From Bacillota bacterium (GTDB lineage: Bacteria > Bacillota > Clostridia > Tissierellales > Sedimentibacteraceae): a stretch of 64,000 nt of DNA. Within the stretch, counting starts at the first letter, position 1. Every line of letters starts with the position of its first letter. The notes beneath the pieces are model-generated. The model searched no databases and was not told the origin of the DNA. It saw only the letters and a program-made list of their open reading frames with translations. Both the position numbers and the translations under genes were made by a program. Positions 1-8,542 of this stretch are shown here, piece by piece. The DNA lies in assembly GCA_023386345.1 (NCBI GenBank), contig JAEWJT010000004.1, positions 62,001-126,000 of the forward strand, given 5' to 3'.

Positions 1-2
1 GA

Positions 3-137
3 GTTTTGGAGGAACTTAAAAACATTGGTTTTGAGGTAGAAATTGTTGAAAGTGATGATATACAAATCAATGCCTTAAGCAGTTTAAAGGAGTTTAAATT
101 TGCAGTACCTTATAATTCTGAGGAAGAAGAATATTAG
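3..137 (+). CDS. C-terminal end of an upstream gene, possibly FtsQ/DivIB (partial)
   Basis: An open frame enters from the left edge and stops at TAG 135-137, giving about 44 residues that end in a run of Glu and a Tyr. The fragment has alternating hydrophobic and charged residues, as in a soluble alpha/beta domain. No diagnostic motif is visible. In related bacteria the gene before the DUF881 and Sbp genes is often ftsQ/divIB, so that is a context guess only. The next gene starts 17 bases downstream, which suggests one operon. Confidence 0.4.
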   Translation, partial: VLEELKNIGFEVEIVESDDIQINALSSLKEFKFAVPYNSEEEEY

Positions 138-154
138 AAAGGTTTGATTATCAG

Positions 155-874
155 ATGGAAAAATCTTATTTCCTTAAAGTGCCGACATTTTTAATAGTGT
201 TTTCGTTTATAATTTTTATTTTGTACAATGTAAGCCCAGATTTAGATGTTGATAATATGTTTAAGGCAAAAAATATCAATGAGTTAAGAAAAACTCTGAG
301 TGAAGCAACAAATGAAATAAATAAATTGGATGAAGACCGAAAGGCACAATTAGCAAGAATGGATGATATTAGAAATAATATTGAAGATATATTTGATAGT
401 ACTGTGACAATTCGTTCAAATATAGCTGCTTTAGAAGCAATAAATGGAGCTACTGACCTACGTGGACCAGGTATTACTATAAGAATGACAGATAATCTTA
501 CAAGTGACTCTTTAAGTATAAATGAAAAAATAGTTCATGACCTTGACGTAAGAATAATTATAAGTGAGTTAAATGCAGCAGGAGCAGAGGCAATAGCAAT
601 AAATGGAAAGAGGATAGTCAGCACAACAGAGGTTATATGTATTGGACCTGTAATTAGAATTAATGGAGAGGTTGTTGCAGCACCATTTATTATAAAGGCA
701 ATAGGAGACCCTGAACTTCTTTTAGGAAGGGTAATTGATTCTCCAGAATCTTATGCTCATAACTTAAAAGAGAATTATGGGATTGATATTATGGCAATAA
801 AGAGTTATGATATAAGCATTCCTAAAAATAAAGAAAAATTTAAAATAAAATATGCAAAGGTTGCGGAAGAATAG
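155..874 (+). CDS. DUF881 (YlxW-like) membrane-anchored protein
   Basis: The 239-residue protein has one N-terminal membrane segment (about residues 8-26), then a charged helical, probably coiled-coil stretch (about 38-75), then the DUF881 domain with its 'GPGI' and 'IAINGKRI'-like patches. DUF881 proteins (YlxW/YlxX in Bacillus) are encoded in the division cluster and are thought to sit outside the membrane near the septum; their biochemical role is unsettled. An AAAGG lies about 12 bases before the ATG. It is tightly packed between an upstream gene and the small basic protein gene, so it is very probably co-transcribed with them. Confidence 0.85.
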   Translation: MEKSYFLKVPTFLIVFSFIIFILYNVSPDLDVDNMFKAKNINELRKTLSEATNEINKLDEDRKAQLARMDDIRNNIEDIFDSTVTIRSNIAALEAINGATDLRGPGITIRMTDNLTSDSLSINEKIVHDLDVRIIISELNAAGAEAIAINGKRIVSTTEVICIGPVIRINGEVVAAPFIIKAIGDPELLLGRVIDSPESYAHNLKENYGIDIMAIKSYDISIPKNKEKFKIKYAKVAEE

Positions 875-886
875 AAAGGGATAAAA

Positions 887-1237
887 ATGTTGTTTGTATT
901 ATCAGGTATAGTATTTGGAATTTTAATTGGTATGTTGCCGAATTTTGGAATATATATAGATTCTAAGCATTCTATATATATGCTATTATTAATATTGGCA
1001 ATAATAAATTCTATATTTACAATAGTATCTAAAAAAAATATAGAAGATTTTAAAATTAGCTATTGCTTTATATACATATTTATTGATATAATAATAGCAG
1101 TAGGAATAGGATTTATAAGTGACAAATTAGGGTTGCCATTATATTTAGCAGTTATATTTGCATTTGGGAATAATATATATAAAAATCTTAGTCTATTAGT
1201 AGTTTCACTTGTAAATTTTAAGAGAAAAGCAGAGTAA
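887..1237 (+). CDS. sbp: Small basic protein (Sbp family, DUF1290)
   Basis: This 116-residue protein is almost entirely hydrophobic. It has about four predicted membrane segments, a 'GILIGMLPNFGIYI' start and a basic tail (FKRKAE). That matches the small basic protein family that accompanies YlxW in Gram-positive division clusters. It starts 12 bases after the DUF881 gene, with GAAAGGG as ribosome binding site. The function is not established in the family. No ftsA lies between it and ftsZ, unlike the Bacillus order. The family call is firm; the role is not. Confidence 0.85.
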   Translation: MLFVLSGIVFGILIGMLPNFGIYIDSKHSIYMLLLILAIINSIFTIVSKKNIEDFKISYCFIYIFIDIIIAVGIGFISDKLGLPLYLAVIFAFGNNIYKNLSLLVVSLVNFKRKAE

Positions 1238-1297
1238 GGTGTGGGGTTAATACTTTTCTCAGTAGTAATAAGTTTGATGTAATATTTTTAAAAATTA

Positions 1298-1327
1298 TTT
1301 ACATAAGTTTATATAAAAATTGATAAA
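1298..1327 (+). promoter_or_regulatory. Possible sigma-A promoter for ftsZ
   Basis: TTTACA at 1298-1303 and GATAAA at 1322-1327 are separated by 18 bases in the 111-base gap before ftsZ. The match is moderate and the region is very AT-rich, so this is only a candidate. ftsZ may also be read from the upstream operon. Confidence 0.3.
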
Positions 1328-1348
1328 ACCTTAATTGGAGGACAATAT

Positions 1349-2428
1349 ATGTTTGAATTTGATGCGAAAAATGATGGACTAGCTAATATAAAAGTCATAG
1401 GAGTAGGTGGCGGAGGAAATAATGCTGTAGACAGAATGATCGAAGCAGGTGTAAAGGGAGTAAGTTTTATTGCAGTAAATACCGATAAACAGCAATTAGA
1501 CCGTTCTAAAGCAGAGATAAAATTTCAAATAGGAGAGAAGCTGACTGGAGGACTTGGTGCAGGAGCAAAACCAGAAATCGGTGAAAGAGCGGCTGAGGAA
1601 AACAAGTCAGATTTAATAGATTTGTTAACTGGAGCGGATATGGTTTTCATCACTGCTGGTATGGGTGGGGGAACCGGAACAGGTGCAGCACCATACATAG
1701 CAAGCATTGCTAAGGCACAGGGAATTTTGACAGTAGCTGTAGTTACAAAGCCTTTCATGTTTGAAGGAATGAAAAGAGCCAAAAATGCAGATGTGGGTCT
1801 TAGAAAATTAAAAGAAAATATAGATTCATTAGTTATTATTCCAAATGATAAATTATTAGAAACTTCAGATAAAAAGACTACAATGGTAGAGGCATTTAAT
1901 TTTGCTGACGAAGTTTTAAGACAAGGTATACAGGGTATATCTGATTTAATTGCTATTCCTGCTATGCTTAACTTGGATTTCGCAGATGTTAAGTCCATAA
2001 TGATGGGACAAGGCTTAGCCCACATGGGTATAGGTTTTGCATCAGGAGATAACAGAGCTATAAATGCTGCAAAGCAAGCTGTTCAAAGTCCGCTTTTAGA
2101 AACATCTATAAATGGAGCAAGAGGAGTTATATTAAATATAACTGGTGGACTAAACATGGGTATACATGAAGTTAATGAGGCAGCAAGATTGATACAGGAG
2201 GCAGCAGACCCAGAAGTAGAAATAATCTTTGGAGCTAACGTGGAAGAGCAAATGGGTGATTCTGTAAAGGTAACAGTTATTGCTACTGGATTTGGTAATG
2301 AACAAGAGGATAAAGTAGTATTCGCAAATGAAAAACAAAAAAGTGTTCCAAAGGATGATTCAAACAATGTAAAAACAAAGGAAAAAGATCCTTTCGATTT
2401 TGAATTACCTCCATTTTTAAGGAAATAA
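1349..2428 (+). CDS. ftsZ: Cell division protein FtsZ
   Basis: FtsZ is the tubulin-like GTPase that forms the division ring. The 359-residue protein has the early glycine-rich loop (GVGGGGNNAV, about 18-27), the tubulin signature GGGTGTG at 106-112, and a T7 loop of the NLDFADVKS type near residue 208 that completes the GTPase site of the next subunit. A variable, charged linker (about 315-345) leads to the conserved C-terminal peptide DPFDFELPPFLRK, which docks onto membrane tethers. Length is normal for the family. The start is set by TTGGAGG 7-8 bases before ATG. It follows Sbp after a 111-base gap. Confidence 0.98.
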   Translation: MFEFDAKNDGLANIKVIGVGGGGNNAVDRMIEAGVKGVSFIAVNTDKQQLDRSKAEIKFQIGEKLTGGLGAGAKPEIGERAAEENKSDLIDLLTGADMVFITAGMGGGTGTGAAPYIASIAKAQGILTVAVVTKPFMFEGMKRAKNADVGLRKLKENIDSLVIIPNDKLLETSDKKTTMVEAFNFADEVLRQGIQGISDLIAIPAMLNLDFADVKSIMMGQGLAHMGIGFASGDNRAINAAKQAVQSPLLETSINGARGVILNITGGLNMGIHEVNEAARLIQEAADPEVEIIFGANVEEQMGDSVKVTVIATGFGNEQEDKVVFANEKQKSVPKDDSNNVKTKEKDPFDFELPPFLRK

Positions 2429-2485
2429 GTTTTGCATTATGTAATTAAGTTTTAAAAATAATTAAAATAAAAAATAATGAGAAAA

Positions 2486-2538
2486 TATGCACCGAACTCA
2501 TGTGCAAATATTTGTGCAATAGGTGTCTAAGCATAATA
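2486..2538 (+). promoter_or_regulatory. Repeated leader motif, copy 1 (possible structured RNA)
   Basis: TATGCACCGAAC (2486-2497) is followed by a variable middle that can fold, CAATAGG (2517-2523), 8 bases and CATAATA (2532-2538). The same blocks, with the same 8-base gap, recur at 6269-6342 before capA. In this copy TATGC (2486-2490) can pair with GCATA (2531-2535), and ACC (2491-2493) with GGT (2522-2524). I do not recognise it as a known riboswitch. It lies in the leader of the ABC-F gene, just before a hairpin with a T-rich tail. Confidence 0.4.
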
Positions 2539-2550
2539 TATAGTAATTTA

Positions 2551-2578
2551 GGATACAGTATAGTATATGTATCCTTTT
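2551..2578 (+). terminator. Hairpin with T-tract: ftsZ terminator or ABC-F attenuator
   Basis: GGATACA (2551-2557) and TGTATCC (2568-2574) form a 7-bp stem with a 10-base loop, followed by TTTTATTAT. It lies between ftsZ and the ABC-F gene and directly after the repeated leader motif. It could end ftsZ transcripts or act as a leader attenuator. Confidence 0.5.
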
Positions 2579-2629
2579 ATTATGATAGTTGAGTAAAAAA
2601 TATATAAAAATTATAAAGGATGAAGATAA

Positions 2630-4228
2630 ATGATAACAATAACAGAGTTAGGCTTACAGTTTGGTACAGGTAAATTGTTTAGTGATGTAAATTTAAAATT
2701 TACTCCTGGAAATTGCTACGGAGTTATAGGAGCAAATGGAGCAGGAAAATCAACATTTTTAAGAATATTGTCAGGTGAAATAGATAGCTATACAGGAGAA
2801 ATATCAATACCAAACAATATAAGAATGTCAGTGTTGAAGCAGGACCATTTCCAATTTGATGAATTTCAAGTTATGGAAACAGTTATAATGGGAAATGCAA
2901 GGCTTTATCAAATTATGAAAGAAAAAGACGCTTTATACGCAAAAGAAGATTTCAGCGACGAGGATGGAGTTAAGGCTTCTGAATTAGAGGGAGAATTTGC
3001 AGAGATGAATGGCTGGGATGCTGAAACAGAGGCGGCACAGTTATTGCAAGGTCTTGGTATCGGCACTGATTTGCAATATTCATACATGAAGGACTTAAAC
3101 GGCGGAGATAAGGTTAAGGTACTATTGGCACAAGCATTATTTGGTCAACCAGGAATTATTCTGCTTGATGAGCCTACAAACAACCTTGATATACATTCTA
3201 TTAAATGGCTTGAAGAATTTTTATTCAATTTTGAGGGAACTTTAATAGTTGTATCCCACGATAGACACTTTTTAAACAATGTGTGTACACATATAGTTGA
3301 TATTGACTACAAAAAAATTAAGATGTATGTTGGTAACTATGATTTTTGGTATGAGTCAAGTCAACTTATGCAACAATTGATGAAAGATCAGAATAGAAAA
3401 AATGAAGATAAGATAAAAGATCTTCAAAACTTCATACAGAGATTTTCTGCTAATAAATCAAAATCTAAGCAAGCGACTGCTAGGAAAAAGATGCTTGATA
3501 AGTTAACAGTTGAGGAAATGCCTTCTTCGTCAAGAAGATATCCGTTTGTTGGATTTAAGGCAGATAGAGAAGTAGGAAATGAGATATTGACAGTAGAAAA
3601 TTTGTCAAAATCAATAGATGGCGTGAAGGTGTTAGATAACATATCTTTTAGAATAAACAGAGATGATAAGATAGCATTTATAGGAGATACAGAACTTGCA
3701 CAAACTACATTCTTCAAGATTATAACTGGAGAAATAGAGCCGGATTCTGGAACGTATAAATGGGGTCAGACAATTACTACCTCGTACTTCCCTAAGGATA
3801 ACTCACAGTATTTCAATGATTGCAGATTGAACTTGGTTGATTGGATGAGACAATTTTCAGAGGAACAATCAGAGAGCTTCCTAAGAGGCTTCTTAGGAAG
3901 AATGCTTTTCTCGGGTGATGATGTATTTAAGGAAGCAAAGGTATTATCCGGAGGCGAAAAAGTTAGATGTATGCTTTCAAGGATGATGCTTTCAGGATCA
4001 AACGTGCTTGTACTTGACCAACCTACAAACCACTTAGACCTTGAATCAATAACAGCTGTAAACAATGGTTTGATAGATTTTAAAGAGATTATACTGTTCT
4101 CATCACATGACCATCAGTTAATTCAAACTATTGCAAACAGAATTATAGAGTTTACTGAAACAGGAATGATAGACAGACTTATGACTTACGACGAGTATCT
4201 TGAAAGAAAAGAAGCAGGATCAATATAG
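2630..4228 (+). CDS. ABC-F family ATPase, YkpA/YbiT type
   Basis: ABC-F proteins are soluble, twin-cassette ATPases that act on the ribosome. The 532-residue protein has Walker A GANGAGKST at 34-42, signature LNGGDK and Walker B LLDEPTNNLD in cassette 1. A charged linker follows with a conserved 'SKSKQATARKK' patch. Cassette 2 has LSGGEK and LDQPTNHLD. Cassette 2 is degenerate: its Walker A reads GDTELAQTT (no lysine) and the catalytic Glu of its Walker B is Gln. The signature that would face that site (LNGG) is also non-standard. No membrane segments are present. AAAGGA precedes the ATG. From memory, YkpA relatives also lack the second Walker lysine. Confidence 0.9.
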   Translation: MITITELGLQFGTGKLFSDVNLKFTPGNCYGVIGANGAGKSTFLRILSGEIDSYTGEISIPNNIRMSVLKQDHFQFDEFQVMETVIMGNARLYQIMKEKDALYAKEDFSDEDGVKASELEGEFAEMNGWDAETEAAQLLQGLGIGTDLQYSYMKDLNGGDKVKVLLAQALFGQPGIILLDEPTNNLDIHSIKWLEEFLFNFEGTLIVVSHDRHFLNNVCTHIVDIDYKKIKMYVGNYDFWYESSQLMQQLMKDQNRKNEDKIKDLQNFIQRFSANKSKSKQATARKKMLDKLTVEEMPSSSRRYPFVGFKADREVGNEILTVENLSKSIDGVKVLDNISFRINRDDKIAFIGDTELAQTTFFKIITGEIEPDSGTYKWGQTITTSYFPKDNSQYFNDCRLNLVDWMRQFSEEQSESFLRGFLGRMLFSGDDVFKEAKVLSGGEKVRCMLSRMMLSGSNVLVLDQPTNHLDLESITAVNNGLIDFKEIILFSSHDHQLIQTIANRIIEFTETGMIDRLMTYDEYLERKEAGSI

Positions 4229-4246
4229 AGAGGAAGGTAGATAAAA

Positions 4247-6046
4247 TTGGCTTTTCTACCGATTAACAAAGAAGATTTAAAAAAATATGGATGGGATTAC
4301 TGCGACTTTGTATTTGTGACAGGTGACGCCTACGTGGATCACCCGTCTTTTTCTACTGCTATAATTTCCCGTACTCTCGAAAGATTTGGATATAAGGTGG
4401 GTATCATTGCTCAGCCTGATTGGAACAATATAGAGGACTTTAAGCATTTAGGTAAGCCTAGGCTTGGATTTTTGGTAAACTCTGGAAACATAGACTCTAT
4501 GGTAAATCACTACACTTCAATGAAGAAAAAAAGAAGCACGGATGTTTATTCGCCTGGTGGAATTTTTGGCAAAAGACCGGATAGAGCAGTTATTGTGTAT
4601 TCAAATAAAATAAGAGAGGCATATAAGGATAGCCCTATAATTATCGGTGGAATAGAGGCAAGTCTAAGAAGATTTTCTCATTATGACTATTGGAGTGATA
4701 AGATTAGAAGGTCTGTTTTGCTTGATTCTTCTGCTGATATTCTAGTATATGGCATGGGAGAAAAGCAGATTATCGAAATAGCTGAAAGCTTGGATTCCGG
4801 ACTTCCAATAGAAGAAATAACTTATATAAAGGGTACAGTATACAAAACAAAGGATAGGTATAGAGCCTTTGAGCCTATATTTTTACCAAGCTATGACGAA
4901 GTTGTAAGCTCTAAGCTTAAATATGCAGAGAGCTTTAAAATTCAACATGAAAATACAGATGCTATAAATGCCAGTGTCTTAGTAGAGCAGTATGATAATA
5001 TGTATGTTGTTCAAAATTCCCCTGCGGATACACTGTCAGCATTGGAACTAGATGATGTATATGATATGAATTATGAAATGACATATCACCCTATTTATGA
5101 GAAAGACGGTGGAGTGCCTGCACTTGAAGAGGTTAAATTCAGCGTTACAAGTGTAAGAGGCTGCTTTGGCGGCTGTTCTTTCTGTGCCTTGAATTTTCAT
5201 CAAGGCAGAACAATTCAGGCAAGAAGTCATGAGTCTATAATTGCTGAGGTAGAGAAAATGACTAAAGCAAAGGACTTCAAGGGATATGTACATGATATAG
5301 GAGGACCTACTGCAAATTTTAGAAAAGTTTCGTGTGAAAAACAGCTAAAATATGGAGTTTGCAAAAATAAACAATGTCTTACTCCAAATAAATGCGGTAA
5401 TTTAATCATTGACCATAGTGATTATGTACAGCTGCTTAGAAAATTAAGAAAATTGCCTAATATTAAAAAAGTTTTTGTTCGCTCTGGTGTCAGATATGAC
5501 TATGCCATGTATGATAAAAGCGATGAATTTATAAAGGAGCTTGCAAAGCATCATGTTAGTGGTCAGTTAAGAACTGCTCCAGAGCATGTCAGCAATAATG
5601 TGCTTGAGCTGATGGGTAAGCCATCTATTGAAATTTACAACAAATTTGTTGATAAATTTAATAAGGAAAATAAAAAGCTTGGATTAGACCAGTATATAGT
5701 GCCTTATTTTATATCCTCGCATCCTGGCTGTACATTAAACGATGCTGTAAAACTTGCTGAGTATATAAGAGATATGGGTCATATGCCTGAACAGGTGCAG
5801 GACTTCTATCCTACCCCCGGAACTTTATCAACCTGTATGTATTACACAGAAACAAATCCATTAAATGGTAAGTCCGTATATGTTCCAAAATCAGTTGAAG
5901 ATAAAAGAATGCAGCGTGCCTTGATGCAGTATAAGAAAAGAGAAAATTACTCTTTAGTATTAAAGGCATTACAAAAAACAAACAGACATGATTTAATAGG
6001 CTTTGGAGAAAAATGCCTAATAAAACCACCTATAAAAAATAATTAA
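4247..6046 (+). CDS. YgiQ family radical SAM protein
   Basis: The 599-residue protein has an N-terminal cobalamin-binding-like region of the YgiQ family ('DAYVDHPSF', 'GGIEASLRRFSHYDYW'). A radical SAM core follows with the cluster motif C-x3-C-x2-C in VRGCFGGCSFCAL (about 305-315) and a Cys-rich stretch (CEKQLKYGVCKNKQC). The C-terminus contains the family 'EQVQDFYPTPGTLSTCMYYT' region. YgiQ proteins are widespread; their substrate is not known. The start is TTG at 4247, chosen because GGAAGG lies 9-10 bases upstream. The gap to the ABC-F gene is only 18 bases, so the two are probably one transcript. Confidence 0.92.
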   Translation: MAFLPINKEDLKKYGWDYCDFVFVTGDAYVDHPSFSTAIISRTLERFGYKVGIIAQPDWNNIEDFKHLGKPRLGFLVNSGNIDSMVNHYTSMKKKRSTDVYSPGGIFGKRPDRAVIVYSNKIREAYKDSPIIIGGIEASLRRFSHYDYWSDKIRRSVLLDSSADILVYGMGEKQIIEIAESLDSGLPIEEITYIKGTVYKTKDRYRAFEPIFLPSYDEVVSSKLKYAESFKIQHENTDAINASVLVEQYDNMYVVQNSPADTLSALELDDVYDMNYEMTYHPIYEKDGGVPALEEVKFSVTSVRGCFGGCSFCALNFHQGRTIQARSHESIIAEVEKMTKAKDFKGYVHDIGGPTANFRKVSCEKQLKYGVCKNKQCLTPNKCGNLIIDHSDYVQLLRKLRKLPNIKKVFVRSGVRYDYAMYDKSDEFIKELAKHHVSGQLRTAPEHVSNNVLELMGKPSIEIYNKFVDKFNKENKKLGLDQYIVPYFISSHPGCTLNDAVKLAEYIRDMGHMPEQVQDFYPTPGTLSTCMYYTETNPLNGKSVYVPKSVEDKRMQRALMQYKKRENYSLVLKALQKTNRHDLIGFGEKCLIKPPIKNN

Positions 6047-6080
6047 TTATGTTTTTAAACACAATTTTATATTGCAAAAT

Positions 6081-6168
6081 ATATGAAATTAGGTTAGTAT
6101 TATAGTATACCGTTAAATTATAAAATTTAAGGGTAATATTAAATTTAATACTAATCTTTTTCATATAT
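6081..6168 (+). terminator. Long AT-rich hairpin after the YgiQ gene
   Basis: AGGTTAGTATTA (6091-6102) pairs with TAATACTAATCT (6146-6157), with one G-T pair, and a run of T follows. The pairing extends outward (ATATGAAA left, TTTCATAT right), and a smaller TTAAAT/AATTTAA hairpin sits inside the loop. A terminator is the simplest reading; its symmetry means it could work in both directions. It takes up much of the 317-base gap before capA. Confidence 0.65.
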
Positions 6169-6268
6169 AGTGCTAATTCTGCACAGGTATAAATAAAAAT
6201 TATGCAAATATTATAGATTAAGTATAAATTTTAATAAAAATCTTGAAAAAATGAAAAATAAATAAGTA

Positions 6269-6343
6269 TATGCACCGAACCGTTAATCTCTTTTTTCAAG
6301 AGAGACATAACATTTATATACAATAGGAGCATGGACATAATAT
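6269..6343 (+). promoter_or_regulatory. Repeated leader motif, copy 2, directly before capA
   Basis: TATGCACCGAAC at 6269-6280, a hairpin (TCTCTT, five-base loop, AAGAGA), CAATAGG at 6321-6327, an 8-base gap and CATAATAT at 6336-6343 repeat the blocks seen at 2486-2538. Here ATGC (6270-6273) can pair with GCAT (6329-6332), and CC (6275-6276) with GG (6326-6327). The capA ribosome binding site begins about 8 bases later, so a fold here could affect translation. Not a motif I can name. Confidence 0.4.
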
Positions 6344-6363
6344 TTAAAAAGAGGTAGGTATAA

Positions 6364-7653
6364 ATGAAGAGAAAAACAAAATTTTTTATTAGAAGAATTT
6401 TTTTATTAACTTTAATGATAGCTTTAATTGCTGGAATTTTCTTTGCAGTTGATGCTTTTATTAGTAGGGATAAGGACAACAGTTCAAATAATGGTGTACC
6501 AAATGTTGATTCTAATCAAGGTAAAGATAAAGGTGATAAAGACCAGAATAAAGATGACGATGATAAAAATGATGATGGTAAAGATGGTGATTCAACACCA
6601 GAACCAATTAAGGATATAGACATAACGCTTTCAGCTGTAGGTGACATTATGTACCATGAAAGTCAAATAAACGGTGCTTATGATAAAGAAACAGATAGCT
6701 ATGATTTTAAACCGTATTTTGACGCTATAAAACCGATAATAGAGGCAGCAGATATTGCAGTTGCAAATTTTGAGGGAACTACTGCTGGAAAAGAAAAAAG
6801 ATATCAAGCTTATCCGCTTTTTAACGCACCTGATGATGTTTTAGATGCTATAAAATATGCTGGTTTTGATGTTTTGTCAACAATAAACAATCATACAATT
6901 GATATGAGAAAAGATGGAGTAATCAGAACAATTGAAAAAATGGATGAAAGAGGGCTTGAACATGTTGGAACATATGTTAAAAAGCCTGATACAAGAGTAT
7001 TAATACAAGATGTAAAAGGCATAAAAATAGCATTTTTAGCATATACAGAAATGTTAAACGGTCTTGAATCAGTTATGACACCAGAAGATTTAGATGCTAT
7101 GATAAATGTACTAGATAAGACTAAGATAAAAGAAGATATAGCATATGCAAAGGAAAATAAAGCTGATTTAATTGTTATGTTTGTTCATTGGGGAACTGAA
7201 TATATGAGAACTCATAACAATGCTCAAAAGACTTGGGCTGATTTTATGATTTCAGAGGGCGTTGATATAATTTTAGGAAGCCACCCTCATGTTATTCAAG
7301 AAGCCGAGCATAGAACTCTTGACGATAGAAAAGCTTTCATAATCTATTCTATGGGAAATTTCATTTCAAATCAGAGACAAGAATCACTCCCAGACGACCC
7401 TGTTCAAATAGAGGACGGAGTTATATTAAATATTAAGATTAAGAAAAGCGGGGAAACAGGAAAAACAACTATAGAGGACGTTTCCTATACACCAACTTGG
7501 GTATACAGAGCTAGACAGGAAGGTAAAAGCACATACACTTACAGAGTTCTTCCAGTTATGGAGTATTTAGAGAGTGATGAATACCCTGCTAATATAAAAG
7601 ATAGAATGCGTAGGTCATACAAAGATACTATGTCAAAGTTAGGTCAAAATTAG
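6364..7653 (+). CDS. capA: CapA family metallophosphoesterase-like membrane-anchored protein
   Basis: CapA/PgsA-type proteins take part in attaching or exporting capsule polymers such as poly-gamma-glutamate. The 429-residue protein has a basic N-terminus and one membrane segment (about 9-28). A low-complexity Asp/Lys/Asn linker (about 35-80) is followed by the CapA fold with GDIMYH, NFEG, NNHTID, HWGTEY, GSHPHV and GNFI, which include the expected metal ligands. No capBC genes are next to it, so a capsule role is not shown here. It is followed 46 bases later by cdaA. AAGAGGTAGG precedes the ATG. Confidence 0.88.
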   Translation: MKRKTKFFIRRIFLLTLMIALIAGIFFAVDAFISRDKDNSSNNGVPNVDSNQGKDKGDKDQNKDDDDKNDDGKDGDSTPEPIKDIDITLSAVGDIMYHESQINGAYDKETDSYDFKPYFDAIKPIIEAADIAVANFEGTTAGKEKRYQAYPLFNAPDDVLDAIKYAGFDVLSTINNHTIDMRKDGVIRTIEKMDERGLEHVGTYVKKPDTRVLIQDVKGIKIAFLAYTEMLNGLESVMTPEDLDAMINVLDKTKIKEDIAYAKENKADLIVMFVHWGTEYMRTHNNAQKTWADFMISEGVDIILGSHPHVIQEAEHRTLDDRKAFIIYSMGNFISNQRQESLPDDPVQIEDGVILNIKIKKSGETGKTTIEDVSYTPTWVYRARQEGKSTYTYRVLPVMEYLESDEYPANIKDRMRRSYKDTMSKLGQN

Positions 7654-7699
7654 AAGATGGTAATAAAAAAATAAAATCTCTTAAGATTGGAGAAACAGG

Positions 7700-8542
7700 A
7701 TGGAACAAATAAAACTAATTTTTCTAAATATTTCTATTAGGAATGTGATAGATATTGCAATAGTGTATTTTTTATTGTATCAAGGCTATATGCTAATTAA
7801 AAATATGCGTGCCAAGCAGCTTATCAAGGGAATTGTTCTAGTACTTATAATTACGGAGCTTTCGCGTTTATTTGAGTTATATGCGTTAAATTCTATATTA
7901 AGCAATACCTTGCAGGTTGGATTTATTGCATTGGTTATTTTGTTTCAGCCTGAGCTCAGAAGAGCTTTGGAATATATTGGAAGAAAATCTCTGTTTTCAT
8001 TATCGGATATAGATAAAGATGAAGCCTCAGCTCAAAAAATTATAAAAGAAATTACAACAGCTATATCATCTTTATCAAGACAGAAAATAGGGGCTTTGAT
8101 AATTTTTGAGCTTAAAACAGGACTAAATGAAATTATTGACACAGGAGTTAGTTTAAATTCGGAAATATCAAGTGGTCTCTTAATAAACATATTTATTCCA
8201 AATACACCGCTTCATGATGGAGCAGTTATTGTGAGAAATTTTAGGATAGCAGCAGCAGGATGTTTTCTGCCTTTGACAGACAATAATCAGCTTAGCAAGG
8301 ATATAGGAACAAGGCACAGAGCAGCACTTGGAATGACTGAAAGATCAGATGCTATTGGGCTTATTGTCTCAGAAGAAACTGGATATATTTCCTATGCTAT
8401 TGATGGAAGATTATATCGAAACATTCAGATTGAGGAATTGGAAAAGGTGTTGGCTAAGATTTTTATAGGTGATGAAAAACCAACAATTTTTTCAAAACTT
8501 AAAACTAAGGTGGGGGCTTTCTATGAAAATAAAAAACGATAA
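7700..8542 (+). CDS. cdaA: Diadenylate cyclase CdaA (c-di-AMP synthase)
   Basis: CdaA joins two ATP into the second messenger c-di-AMP, which controls potassium and osmotic balance and wall homeostasis. The 280-residue protein has three N-terminal membrane segments (about 12-90) and a cytosolic DAC domain. Both catalytic motifs are present: DGA at 173-175 and RHR at 205-207. GGAG precedes the ATG. Its 3' end overlaps the start of the YbbR gene by 20 bases, so the two are probably translationally coupled. That fits the known CdaA-CdaR complex. glmM, often the third gene, is absent here. Confidence 0.96.
   Translation: MEQIKLIFLNISIRNVIDIAIVYFLLYQGYMLIKNMRAKQLIKGIVLVLIITELSRLFELYALNSILSNTLQVGFIALVILFQPELRRALEYIGRKSLFSLSDIDKDEASAQKIIKEITTAISSLSRQKIGALIIFELKTGLNEIIDTGVSLNSEISSGLLINIFIPNTPLHDGAVIVRNFRIAAAGCFLPLTDNNQLSKDIGTRHRAALGMTERSDAIGLIVSEETGYISYAIDGRLYRNIQIEELEKVLAKIFIGDEKPTIFSKLKTKVGAFYENKKR

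Noticed and set aside
1525..2025. Long minus-strand open frame inside ftsZ
   Set aside because: It is antisense to an unmistakable ftsZ, has no recognisable domain or ribosome binding site, and such frames are common opposite AT-rich genes.
8469..8523. Longer start for the YbbR protein
   Set aside because: It would place 18 polar residues before the membrane anchor and lacks a ribosome binding site, while ATG 8523 has AAGGTGGGGG before it.
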